The position numbers and the translations under genes are program-made. This document shows positions 25,556 through 33,668 of a stretch of DNA of 64,000 nt, one piece after another. Origin of the DNA: Candidatus Eisenbergiella pullistercoris (lineage in GTDB: Bacteria > Bacillota > Clostridia > Lachnospirales > Lachnospiraceae); the NCBI GenBank assembly GCA_019115665.1, contig DXDD01000036.1:1-64000 (forward strand). The letters run 5' to 3'. Every line of letters starts with the position of its first letter. The stretch's first letter is position 1. The notes beneath the pieces were generated by a model. It saw nothing but the letters and a program-made list of their open reading frames with translations, did no database searches and was not told where the DNA came from.

Positions 25556-27486
25556 GCTGATCCTCCCGTCCGATTCGCTTCCTGCCCGGCCCGGACCGTC
25601 CTTCCGTCCTTCTTATAGACATAGGTGGGGACGATCTGCTGCACCAGAGGCCGGATATCCTCCACCTCGTCCTTTGAGGCGTCCTCCAGCTTTTTCAGCT
25701 GAACGAAAAATTCGTCCTCGTCCAGCTCGATGGGTCTTCCGATATGGATGAGCTTATTTGCGGTATCCTGCATGCCCTCCTCGTCCATCAGAAGCTCCTC
25801 ATAAAGCTTTTCTCCCGGGCGGAGGCCGGTGAACTCGATCTGAATATCCTCCCCCACCTTGTAGCCGGACAGGCGGATCAGGTTTTTGGCCAGATCCAGG
25901 ATCTTCACCGGTTCTCCCATATCCAGGACAAAGATTTCTCCGCCTCTGGCATAGGCTCCGGCCTGAAGCACCAGGGAAACCGCCTCCGGAATCGTCATGA
26001 AATAGCGGATGATATCCGGATGGGTGACGGTTACCGGGCCGCCCGCCGCGATCTGTTTCTTGAACAGCGGGATCACGCTTCCGTTGCTCCCCAGCACGTT
26101 TCCGAAACGGACCGCCACGAATTCCGTATCGTAATGCTTGTTGAAGGTCTGAACGATCATCTCGCAGATCCGTTTGCTCGCCCCCATGATGTTGGTGGGA
26201 TTCACCGCCTTGTCCGTGGAGATCATCACGAATTTGCGGCAGCCGTTATTGGCCGCGGCATAGGCTGTCTTCCAGGTTCCGAACACGTTGTTTTTGATGG
26301 CCTCGTTGGGGCTTACCTCCATCAGGGGCACATGCTTGTGCGCCGCCGCATGATATACGATATCGGGATGATATTCGGCAAAAATGGCGTTCATGCGCTT
26401 TGTGTTGCGCACGGAGGCGATCAGCACCGCAAGCTGCAGATCCGGATGGTTCTGCAGCAGCTCCTGCTGGATATCATAAGCGTTATTTTCATAAATATCC
26501 ACGATGATCAGCCGCGCCGGCTTATGGGTGGCGATCTGCCGGCAAAGCTCGCTTCCGATGGAGCCGCCGCCGCCCGTGACCATCACCGTCTTATTCTGCA
26601 CGTAGCCGAGGATGGAATCCAGATCCACGCGGATGGGCTCCCTGCCCAGCAGATCCTCCACCTCCACGTCCCGCAGCTTGCTCACGCTCACCTCGCCGTT
26701 GACCAGCTGGTACATGCCCGGCAGGGAACGCAGCTTGCAGCTGGTTTCCTTGCAGATATCCAGGATGTCCCTGATCACGGAGCGGGGCGCGGACGGGATC
26801 GCGACGAAGATCTCGTCGATATCGTAAAGGTCGGCGGACTCTATGATTTTATCCCTGCCGCCCACCACCTTGATGCCCTGGATGAACTGGCCCCATTTCT
26901 GCTTATCGTCGTCGATGATGCAGCGGATCACCATGGTGCTGTAGTTGCTGGTGACGATCTCCTTGATCAGCGCGTTTCCCGCTTCCCCGGCCCCGATGAT
27001 CATGACGGAAATGTTGTTTTTCTTATTCTGGATCCGGTGCTTGCGGCTTCGGAGAAACCGGTAGGAAAAACGGCTGATGAACAGAAAGGTGATCAGCAGG
27101 AACAGATACATGAAGTAGTAGCTGTCCGGCACCGGCTGTCCCGATATCTTAAACAGATTCAGCCCCACGCCCGATACGATGGCCGACAGAAAGCAGGCGG
27201 CCACCAGATTCTGCATCTCGTTTTCCCCCGCGAAGGCCCACAGGCTGTGGTACAGGCGGAAGAAATAGAAGATCGCCAGCGTCAGCAGAATGTTGAGCGG
27301 CAGAAAATTCCGGACGGGAAGGATGAACTCATCCGGAATGGCGTCCACATGCATGTCGTAGCGCAGAAGCAGCGCCAGGAAGCTGGACGCGGTAATGCTC
27401 AGGATATCATACAGGATCAGCGCCGTTCTCCGGTAAAAAAGCTGATAATTAAAATATCTTTTCTTCGTTTTCTCTTTTTCCTGCAT
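25552..27486 (-). CDS. UDP-GlcNAc 4,6-dehydratase, PglF-like membrane SDR
   Basis: 644-aa protein of the PglF/CapD/FlaA1 group. Four N-terminal transmembrane helices are followed by a first Rossmann-like domain (IIGAGEAGNALI) and then the catalytic SDR domain with TGGGGSIGSELC. STDKAVNPTNIMGASKR holds the catalytic and cofactor Lys residues. It converts UDP-GlcNAc to UDP-4-keto-6-deoxy-GlcNAc, the substrate for the PglE-like enzyme. Its stop overlaps the VOC gene start. A retaining dehydratase leads to bacillosamine- or legionaminic-type sugars, whereas pseudaminic acid needs the inverting PseB, which is not in the window. Confidence 0.92.
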   Translation of the reverse strand: MQEKEKTKKRYFNYQLFYRRTALILYDILSITASSFLALLLRYDMHVDAIPDEFILPVRNFLPLNILLTLAIFYFFRLYHSLWAFAGENEMQNLVAACFLSAIVSGVGLNLFKISGQPVPDSYYFMYLFLLITFLFISRFSYRFLRSRKHRIQNKKNNISVMIIGAGEAGNALIKEIVTSNYSTMVIRCIIDDDKQKWGQFIQGIKVVGGRDKIIESADLYDIDEIFVAIPSAPRSVIRDILDICKETSCKLRSLPGMYQLVNGEVSVSKLRDVEVEDLLGREPIRVDLDSILGYVQNKTVMVTGGGGSIGSELCRQIATHKPARLIIVDIYENNAYDIQQELLQNHPDLQLAVLIASVRNTKRMNAIFAEYHPDIVYHAAAHKHVPLMEVSPNEAIKNNVFGTWKTAYAAANNGCRKFVMISTDKAVNPTNIMGASKRICEMIVQTFNKHYDTEFVAVRFGNVLGSNGSVIPLFKKQIAAGGPVTVTHPDIIRYFMTIPEAVSLVLQAGAYARGGEIFVLDMGEPVKILDLAKNLIRLSGYKVGEDIQIEFTGLRPGEKLYEELLMDEEGMQDTANKLIHIGRPIELDEDEFFVQLKKLEDASKDEVEDIRPLVQQIVPTYVYKKDGRTVRAGQEANRTGGSA

Positions 27487-27491
27487 TGTGT

Positions 27492-30167
27492 CTATTTCTC
27501 TTTTCTTTTAAAAATCAGAAGCGGGGCGAGCGCCGCCATGACGGCAAAGCCCATGGGATTGCAGGGATGGAACAGCCATTCCACCAGGCCTGCGGCGGCA
27601 AACGCCACAAAAACGGCCAGCGGAAGCGCCGCGTATTCATCCCGCTTCTCCTGTCTCCTGCGCAGCCGGTACAGATGATAATACGCGTAACGGAGCATCT
27701 GCACCAGAGTCGCGGCGCCCAGAAGGACAAACACCGCGCCGGTGATCAGCCCGTGATCGTGGATCACCTGCAGATAGGTATTGTGGGCATGGACGGACAG
27801 GCTCCCGTCCTCCAGAGGAACGCCCATCAGCTCGTGCCCCGTCAGGTTCCACTGAGCAATATATTTCTGAAACAAAGCAAACCGTCCGTTGGAAATATCG
27901 CCGCCCTCTTCCTCCTCCACAGGCCCGGAAGAAGCCCCGGCATCCGCCTGGCCCGCAGCCTGCGCGGCCTCCTCCGACGCCTGTGCGCCGTCCGCCTGCG
28001 CGGCCTCCGCCGGGTTCCCGGCCGTCTCATCCGCCGAGGCAGTCAGAGCGAAGGCCTCTTTCACAGCCGGGGCAGCCGTCCGCGTACCGGCAGGCGCAGC
28101 CCCGTCCGCGCCGCCCGTACCGGACGCATCGGCTGCTTCCGAAACGACGGCGGGCGTATCCGCCTGCGCCATAAAGGTATCCACGAATTCCCGCAGCACC
28201 CGGTGCTCGTCGCCGAAAATCTTTCCGTCAAAGCAGTAGGCAAACCGGGGAAAGGTGATGTAATTCTCGGAATCCGCCCGGTCCCCCTTATGGATGGCCC
28301 ACTCCGCCGGCTCCGCCTCCAGCTCAAACAGATACGGATCGTCATACAGCGGAGGGATCAGCCGCACCGCCGAATAGGTCACCGGAAAGGCCGCCAGCAC
28401 GATCAGGATCAGGATTCCCGTTTTGGCAAAAAAGGCTCCCGCCCGTTCCCGGTAACAGAAGAGGGATACGAACAGCCAGATCACAAGCCCCATCACGCCG
28501 GCCGCCAGATAGCCGGTCCGGGACAGGGTGAGGATCAGCAGGGAGGCCGCCATGCCGAACAGAAGGCCGGTACCCCACCAGGCGTAAAGCTTATGAGAAC
28601 GATGATAACGCATCAGGAGCCGCACCAGAAGGGCCGCGAGCACCAGCGTCAGGTAACAGGCCGTCACCGTCACCGTATGGAACACAAAATTATACCGGTA
28701 AAAATACCAGGTCCGAAACGGCCGTCTTGCCATCGCGAAGATCAGGGCGCAGACAAAGTTCAGGATGATCCCGTTGCAGAAGACCGCGCAGAACCGCTCC
28801 CTTCTCTCCCAGGCAAGGAAAAACAGGTACAGAAGGCCGAAGGCCGCCGCCAGATAGACGGGCCAGCCCCTGGTATTGCGAAACAGGATCAGAAGCGCCA
28901 GGAAGCCGGCAAGCAGCCCGCAGTAAACCGGGGAAAGCCTCCGCCATTCCGCCTTTTTCCTGACAAAGATCAGAACCAGCTGAATCAGCACCAGCCCGGC
29001 GATCACGAAAAGGACGGCGTTCTGCTGCGCCAGCCTGTCCTGCTCCGGCACGCCGCGGTACTGCAGCCAGTAAAACACGCCGGCCGCCGCGGAGATGACG
29101 GTCCAGATCAGGTTCCATATGGAAAAGAGCGCCTTCTTTTCACACATGGAAAGCAGCACCAGCCCCAGAAAGATCAGCACCTTCCGGTAGGCATAGGCCT
29201 GCTGCATATTATACATCGCGTTCATGTAATCGATACAGCCCCAGAGCGCGCCGGCCCAGAAGACCGTCTGCAGGGTATCCATTCCCCGATCCAGCAGATT
29301 TTCCCGCACGGTAAGAGTCAGCGGACGGATATCATCCCGCTTCGCATTCACCGCGTAGAAAAGGAGGGCCGCCAGAATGAGGATCCCGGCGCAGTACACC
29401 ATCTTGTCCGCCCGGACGCCCCCATAGTAATCGAAGATCAGCACGGCGGCGAGTCCGGCCGCCGTCCCCGCCGCGATCAGCGGATTGCCCACTGCCCGAA
29501 ACAGCCACTGCACTCTGACCTCCCGGCTCTTTTGGCCTCTTCCCGCCATTTTTTCCGTAAGCAGCACAAAAAAGCCGGCAAGCAGGGCGATCCCCGCTGT
29601 CAGCGCAGCCTTTGCCGGAAGGCTGAAAGGATCCGCATAGGTAAAGCGCATGAGGATGTTCTTCCCGATCTGCTCCTGCGTCCCGCCTTCCTTCACCAGA
29701 TAATAATTCCCGTAAACCGTCAGTCCCGATTCGCCGGTATTCTGCCAGCCCAGCGTCAGCTCCTCCTCCGGATGGCTGATCTGCCAGACGTAGGCTCTTC
29801 CCGCCTCTGTCTGAAACTCCACCGGAATGGTAAAAAATCCCGGAGCGCTGTAGGCATCCAGCGCCACGTTCCGGGAAAACAGCGTCTCTCCCAGATCATT
29901 GGAAACGGAAAAATTGACCACCTTCCGGGACAGATCGTTTTCCGCGAAAATGCTGATGCTTTTCAGATATCCGCCGTCCGCGAGGAAAACCTGCTGGATG
30001 CGGTCATCCGCTCCAACGGCTTCCGTCCATCCGGCCGTCGTCTGATTTCCCGCCACCGTCCGGACGCCGTCCAGGATCCCTGCGGGGCCAATAAGCAGGA
30101 TCAATATCGCCGCCCAGCACAGAATCGCGTATTCGATTGCCCGGCTTCTTTTCAGCTTTCTGTTCAT
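27492..30167 (-). CDS. O-antigen ligase-like polytopic membrane protein (Wzy_C/WaaL family)
   Basis: 891-aa membrane protein with about 12-14 hydrophobic segments. After helix 1 there is an N-terminal extracytoplasmic domain of about 150 residues (beta-rich appearance). LTLSRTGYLA and the late motif SVHAHNTYLQVIHDHG fit the WaaL/PglL/Wzy_C family, which moves or polymerises undecaprenyl-linked glycans outside the membrane. The loop between these motifs carries an Ala/Glu/Gln/Gly-rich stretch of roughly 100 residues, unusual for the family. It could be a ligase to the wall or to protein, or a polymerase. No separate Wzx is present; a PglK-like ABC gene is. Confidence 0.8.
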   Translation of the reverse strand: MNRKLKRSRAIEYAILCWAAILILLIGPAGILDGVRTVAGNQTTAGWTEAVGADDRIQQVFLADGGYLKSISIFAENDLSRKVVNFSVSNDLGETLFSRNVALDAYSAPGFFTIPVEFQTEAGRAYVWQISHPEEELTLGWQNTGESGLTVYGNYYLVKEGGTQEQIGKNILMRFTYADPFSLPAKAALTAGIALLAGFFVLLTEKMAGRGQKSREVRVQWLFRAVGNPLIAAGTAAGLAAVLIFDYYGGVRADKMVYCAGILILAALLFYAVNAKRDDIRPLTLTVRENLLDRGMDTLQTVFWAGALWGCIDYMNAMYNMQQAYAYRKVLIFLGLVLLSMCEKKALFSIWNLIWTVISAAAGVFYWLQYRGVPEQDRLAQQNAVLFVIAGLVLIQLVLIFVRKKAEWRRLSPVYCGLLAGFLALLILFRNTRGWPVYLAAAFGLLYLFFLAWERRERFCAVFCNGIILNFVCALIFAMARRPFRTWYFYRYNFVFHTVTVTACYLTLVLAALLVRLLMRYHRSHKLYAWWGTGLLFGMAASLLILTLSRTGYLAAGVMGLVIWLFVSLFCYRERAGAFFAKTGILILIVLAAFPVTYSAVRLIPPLYDDPYLFELEAEPAEWAIHKGDRADSENYITFPRFAYCFDGKIFGDEHRVLREFVDTFMAQADTPAVVSEAADASGTGGADGAAPAGTRTAAPAVKEAFALTASADETAGNPAEAAQADGAQASEEAAQAAGQADAGASSGPVEEEEGGDISNGRFALFQKYIAQWNLTGHELMGVPLEDGSLSVHAHNTYLQVIHDHGLITGAVFVLLGAATLVQMLRYAYYHLYRLRRRQEKRDEYAALPLAVFVAFAAAGLVEWLFHPCNPMGFAVMAALAPLLIFKRKEK

Positions 30168-30177
30168 GACGTATTTT

Positions 30178-32145
30178 CTATCCTTTTTCCGACATCGTCG
30201 TATTAGTATAGCATAATTTTCCCTGGCTTACAACAAGTGCCAGGACAGGCAGCGCGAACCAGAGGATCAGCACATAGCGCACCAGGCTGGCGGGCCCAAG
30301 CAGAACGGTCAGCCAGTTCAGGCCCGCCGGGAGGAAGGCCGCGGCCGTCCGGAAGCTCCGGTTTCTGACAAGCAGTCCCGCTCCCGCCGCGTAGATCCAG
30401 AACAGAAAGCCCGGAGAAAACAGCATGGCCAGAACCGGGATCCGCTGCTGGAACAGCTCCAGGCTCATCCTCCGAAACAGGCCGTCCAGCCAGGGAAGGA
30501 GGCTTTTCCGCTGCCCCGGAAGCTCCGTTTCATAGCCGAAATAGGAGCTTTCCCCATAGGTAAAGGTAAACACCGTATTTCCCTCATAGCAGTCCAGCGC
30601 CGCGTCCGGATACCAGAAGCCGTAGGAGGTGAGAAGCCAGGCGTTCAGATAGGACGCAGGCGCTTTTTTCCCCACGTTCAGCCAGAGCTTCCAGAAGGAG
30701 GCGCTGTCCGCGGCATAGGCTTCGTTGTCAAAGGCGATCTTCACGTTGTCGCTGAGCTTTGGCGTATAGCGCAGAAGCGCTTCCTCCGGAAGATAGGAAA
30801 AAAGCGTTTCCTCCTCTTCCCGCGTGAAAGCCTCCGGACTCAGCGTCCAGGTCCGGGCCAGCTGCTGGATCGGAACGGTGAGCATCTCCTGGTTTTCCGA
30901 ATCCTGCGCATGGAAAACCGTCTTCAGCCCCGCGCTCGTTCCCAGCGAAAGAAGCAGGGCCGCAAGGCCGAAAAGCGCGGCCCGGATCCGCATCCTCTTT
31001 CCGGCAAGCGCCGCAAGGACCGGGATCAGAAGGATCAGGATATACAGGCCGTTATGGCGCATCAGAGCCATGAGCGCCATGCAGAGAGCCAGAAGGCCCA
31101 TTTTCTTTCCGTCTGCGAAAAAAGCTTCCTTCTCCTGCGCCGCCTGCAGAAGCAGCGCCGTCACCGCCAGCATCGCCGCCGAATACAGGGTATCCTTGGC
31201 GGAGCAGAGCACGTACATCTGGATTACCGGGAAAAAGGCAAAGTACAAAGTCCCTCCGGCCCGCAGCCAGAGCGGCGCACCTTTTTTTCTGAGAAGATCC
31301 GTCACCCAGGCAAACACAAAGGCCAGCACGGCCATCTGGAACAGCATGTAGCAGGCGATTCCCGCGTTATAGCTTCCGAACAGCTTATTGCCCGCGCTGA
31401 CGATCCCGCCCAGCAGGAGCACATGCAGGAGCGGATGATGCGTGGTAAACCGCCTCTGCGCCACCTGATTGAATTCCTCCTGGGCATCGTAAACGAAAAA
31501 GCCCGGCCATACCCCGAGGAGCACGATCCCCCAGACCAGCAGGAAAAGGAGGAAGACGATCAGCCGCCGCTTTCTCAAGGGCAGCCTCTCCCAGGCGGAA
31601 AGCAGGGAACGGATCCCGCCGTTCTGCGCTCCGGCAGGCTGCCCTTCGGCGGTCCGTCCTCCCGAAGGCTCCGGTCCGTTTCCCCCGGGCCCGCGCACGG
31701 CCGCCTTTCGGCCCGGTCCCCCGGCCCGTGCACACCGCTCCTGCCCCAGCCCGTACAGCCGTTCCAGCAGGGCGGCGAAGAACAGGGTCAGAACGGGCAG
31801 AGACACCCAAAGCCTCCAGTCCGTCAGAAGCAGATAGCCCTGCGCCTCCAGCCGGCTTCCAATCGCACAGGCCAGCACAAAGCCGAAGGAAAGAAGCAGC
31901 GTCGCGACGCTTCCCGCTCCCTGCCATCCCCGCTGCAGTCCGCGGCGCACCTGGGGAAAAGCAAGAAGGAATACCGTTACGGACAGAAAGCTGTTGGAAA
32001 AGCCCAAGCCGCGTCCCTCGGGAAGGAGCATCTGCGGCAGAAAGAGCACGCCTGCGAGCGTGACTGCGAGAGCGGGCAAAAGGCCGGCCGAAGCGGCTCC
32101 CTTCTCCGCCGGGAGCCCGCCGCTATTCTTCTTCGTCATCCTCAT
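30178..32145 (-). CDS. DUF6020-like membrane protein (GT-C-like)
   Basis: 655-aa membrane protein with about 12 helices. The loop FFVYDAQEEFNQ followed by TTHHPLLHVLLLGG is characteristic of the DUF6020/PMT-like group, where an acidic residue in the first large extracytoplasmic loop is catalytic in GT-C enzymes. A Gly/Pro-rich linker precedes LPLRKRRLIVFLL. The likely role is sugar transfer from a polyprenyl-phosphate donor outside the membrane, inferred. The start (ATG with GGAGAT upstream) lies 23 bp inside the end of the GT2 gene, suggesting coupled translation. Confidence 0.75.
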   Translation of the reverse strand: MRMTKKNSGGLPAEKGAASAGLLPALAVTLAGVLFLPQMLLPEGRGLGFSNSFLSVTVFLLAFPQVRRGLQRGWQGAGSVATLLLSFGFVLACAIGSRLEAQGYLLLTDWRLWVSLPVLTLFFAALLERLYGLGQERCARAGGPGRKAAVRGPGGNGPEPSGGRTAEGQPAGAQNGGIRSLLSAWERLPLRKRRLIVFLLFLLVWGIVLLGVWPGFFVYDAQEEFNQVAQRRFTTHHPLLHVLLLGGIVSAGNKLFGSYNAGIACYMLFQMAVLAFVFAWVTDLLRKKGAPLWLRAGGTLYFAFFPVIQMYVLCSAKDTLYSAAMLAVTALLLQAAQEKEAFFADGKKMGLLALCMALMALMRHNGLYILILLIPVLAALAGKRMRIRAALFGLAALLLSLGTSAGLKTVFHAQDSENQEMLTVPIQQLARTWTLSPEAFTREEEETLFSYLPEEALLRYTPKLSDNVKIAFDNEAYAADSASFWKLWLNVGKKAPASYLNAWLLTSYGFWYPDAALDCYEGNTVFTFTYGESSYFGYETELPGQRKSLLPWLDGLFRRMSLELFQQRIPVLAMLFSPGFLFWIYAAGAGLLVRNRSFRTAAAFLPAGLNWLTVLLGPASLVRYVLILWFALPVLALVVSQGKLCYTNTTMSEKG

Positions 32146-33091
32146 TTTTCACGATCTCCCGTATCACATACTGCGGCGCATTGTTCATGCAGATATACAT
32201 TCTTCCCACATACTCCCCGATCAGTCCCAGCATCAGCATCAGCATCCCGCCGATGAACACGATGGCCGACATCAGGGCGCTGAAGCCCACGGGAACCAGA
32301 GGGTTCACCAGCTTCTTGATGATGGTGTACACCCCGTAGAGAAAGCCCAGGGCCGCACAGCCCACGCCCACCATGGTGGCGATGCGGAGCGGCTTCTCGC
32401 TGAAGGAGGTAAATCCGTTGAACCAAAGGGAAAACAGCTTTCCCAGCGTGTAGCCCGATTCGCCCGCCCTCCGGTCATGGTGCTCCACTGTCACATTTTT
32501 GATGTTCTTTGTCGCCCTCAGCACCAGCCCGATCACATAGGGAAAAGCGTTCTGATAGCGCAGCATCTCGTCCACAATGAACCGCTTTGCCGCGAAAAAG
32601 CTGGAGATATACAGATCCTTAGGCTTTCCCAGCATGAAGCAGAGCATCCAGTCGTTGATGCGGCTGCCGAAATTGCGGAAGGCGTTGTGATGCTTGTGTT
32701 CATATTTTGCATACACCACGTCGCTCCCTTCCTCCAGGCCCTGCAGGAGATCGCCGATGGCCGAGGCCGGGGTCTGGCCGTCGTCGTCCAGACACACCAG
32801 AAGCTCTCCCTTTATCTGCCGGAAGCCCGCCATCAGCGCCGCGTGCTGCCCAAAATTCCGCGCCAGGTTCACGCCGGTGATATAGGGCTTCTCCTGACAG
32901 AGTCTGCGGATGGCCTCGAAGGTTCCGTCCGGCGAGCAGTCGTTGACCAGGACGATCTCGTAAGCATACCTTTCCTTTAATTTTTCCATTTCCCTGTCGA
33001 TATCCGCAACCACGCCCTCGATCATCGTCTCCGAGCGGTAGCAGGGGATCACAATGCTGACCAGCTTTTTCATTCCGTTTTCTTTCTCCAT
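32123..33091 (-). CDS. GT2 glycosyltransferase, GtrB/ArnC-like (polyprenyl-phosphate sugar synthase)
   Basis: 322-aa enzyme. The GT-A domain has VSIVIPCYRSE and VNDCSPDGT, and LDDDGQ is its DXD-type metal site. Two C-terminal transmembrane helices (residues about 225-290) give the GtrB/ArnC/DPM1 layout. Such enzymes put one sugar on undecaprenyl phosphate, which then serves GT-C transferases outside. Several GT-C-like genes lie in the same operon. The first ATG (33091) directly follows the GNAT stop; a second ATG at 33073 (MKKLVSIV) is equally plausible. Confidence 0.87.
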   Translation of the reverse strand: MEKENGMKKLVSIVIPCYRSETMIEGVVADIDREMEKLKERYAYEIVLVNDCSPDGTFEAIRRLCQEKPYITGVNLARNFGQHAALMAGFRQIKGELLVCLDDDGQTPASAIGDLLQGLEEGSDVVYAKYEHKHHNAFRNFGSRINDWMLCFMLGKPKDLYISSFFAAKRFIVDEMLRYQNAFPYVIGLVLRATKNIKNVTVEHHDRRAGESGYTLGKLFSLWFNGFTSFSEKPLRIATMVGVGCAALGFLYGVYTIIKKLVNPLVPVGFSALMSAIVFIGGMLMLMLGLIGEYVGRMYICMNNAPQYVIREIVKNEDDEEE

Positions 33092-33631
33092 CTATCTGTT
33101 TTCCGGAAACAGGACAGCCATCAGGATCAGATCCCTCCGGCTTCCGTCCTCCTTTCTGATCTCATCCTTCAGAAGGGCTTCCCGGCGAAAGCCCGCTTTC
33201 TCATAGCTTCTCACCGCCGCCGTATTGTCCGCGAACACCCGCAGGGACAGCTTGTGAAGCTTCAGCACATCCCGGGCGAAGGCGACGGCCCCCTTTGCCG
33301 CCAGCGTGCCGTAGCCCTTTCCCGCCGCGTCCGCTTCGCCGATGAAGATCCCGTACTCGCCTTTTTCATTCTTCCGGTCGATATCCCGGATGTAAACGCT
33401 GCCCACCGGCCTGTCCGTCCCCGTCTCACAGAGGATGAACTGGACCACCTCTCCGGCGGCCACCCTGGTTTCCATCCAGTTCAGATGCCCCTGTCTGGTG
33501 AAGGGCCTCTGGTCGATGAAATTCCTCCTCACCCGGTCGGAATTGCGCCAGCTTATGATCCGGTCCGTATCCTCCAGGGTGATCGGCCGGAAATAAACCG
33601 GCCCGAGATCGATCCTTGCTTCCTTTTTCAT
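33092..33631 (-). CDS. GNAT acetyltransferase (RimL/PseH-like)
   Basis: 179-aa acetyl-CoA-dependent N-acetyltransferase. FRPITLEDTDRIISWRN opens the domain, EAGKGYGTLAAKG-like residues (GKGYGT) form the acetyl-CoA pyrophosphate loop, and VFADNTAAVRSYEKAGF closes it. Sugar acetyltransferases such as PseH, which acetylates the 4-amino group of the pseudaminic acid precursor, and WecD belong to this fold. It is two genes downstream of a WecE-like transaminase, so acetylation of a dTDP-Fuc4N-type sugar is another option. The GT2 gene starts immediately after its stop. Confidence 0.8.
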   Translation of the reverse strand: MKKEARIDLGPVYFRPITLEDTDRIISWRNSDRVRRNFIDQRPFTRQGHLNWMETRVAAGEVVQFILCETGTDRPVGSVYIRDIDRKNEKGEYGIFIGEADAAGKGYGTLAAKGAVAFARDVLKLHKLSLRVFADNTAAVRSYEKAGFRREALLKDEIRKEDGSRRDLILMAVLFPENR

Positions 33632-33668
33632 GCTTCCTTCCGCTCCTTTATGCCGGCAGCGCCGGGCC

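Noticed and set aside
27486-30206. 906-aa plus-strand ORF opposite the O-antigen-ligase-like gene
   Set aside because: Antisense frame in GC-rich DNA; composition is Arg/Gln/His-rich with no recognisable domain, and the minus frame has clear membrane segments and motifs.
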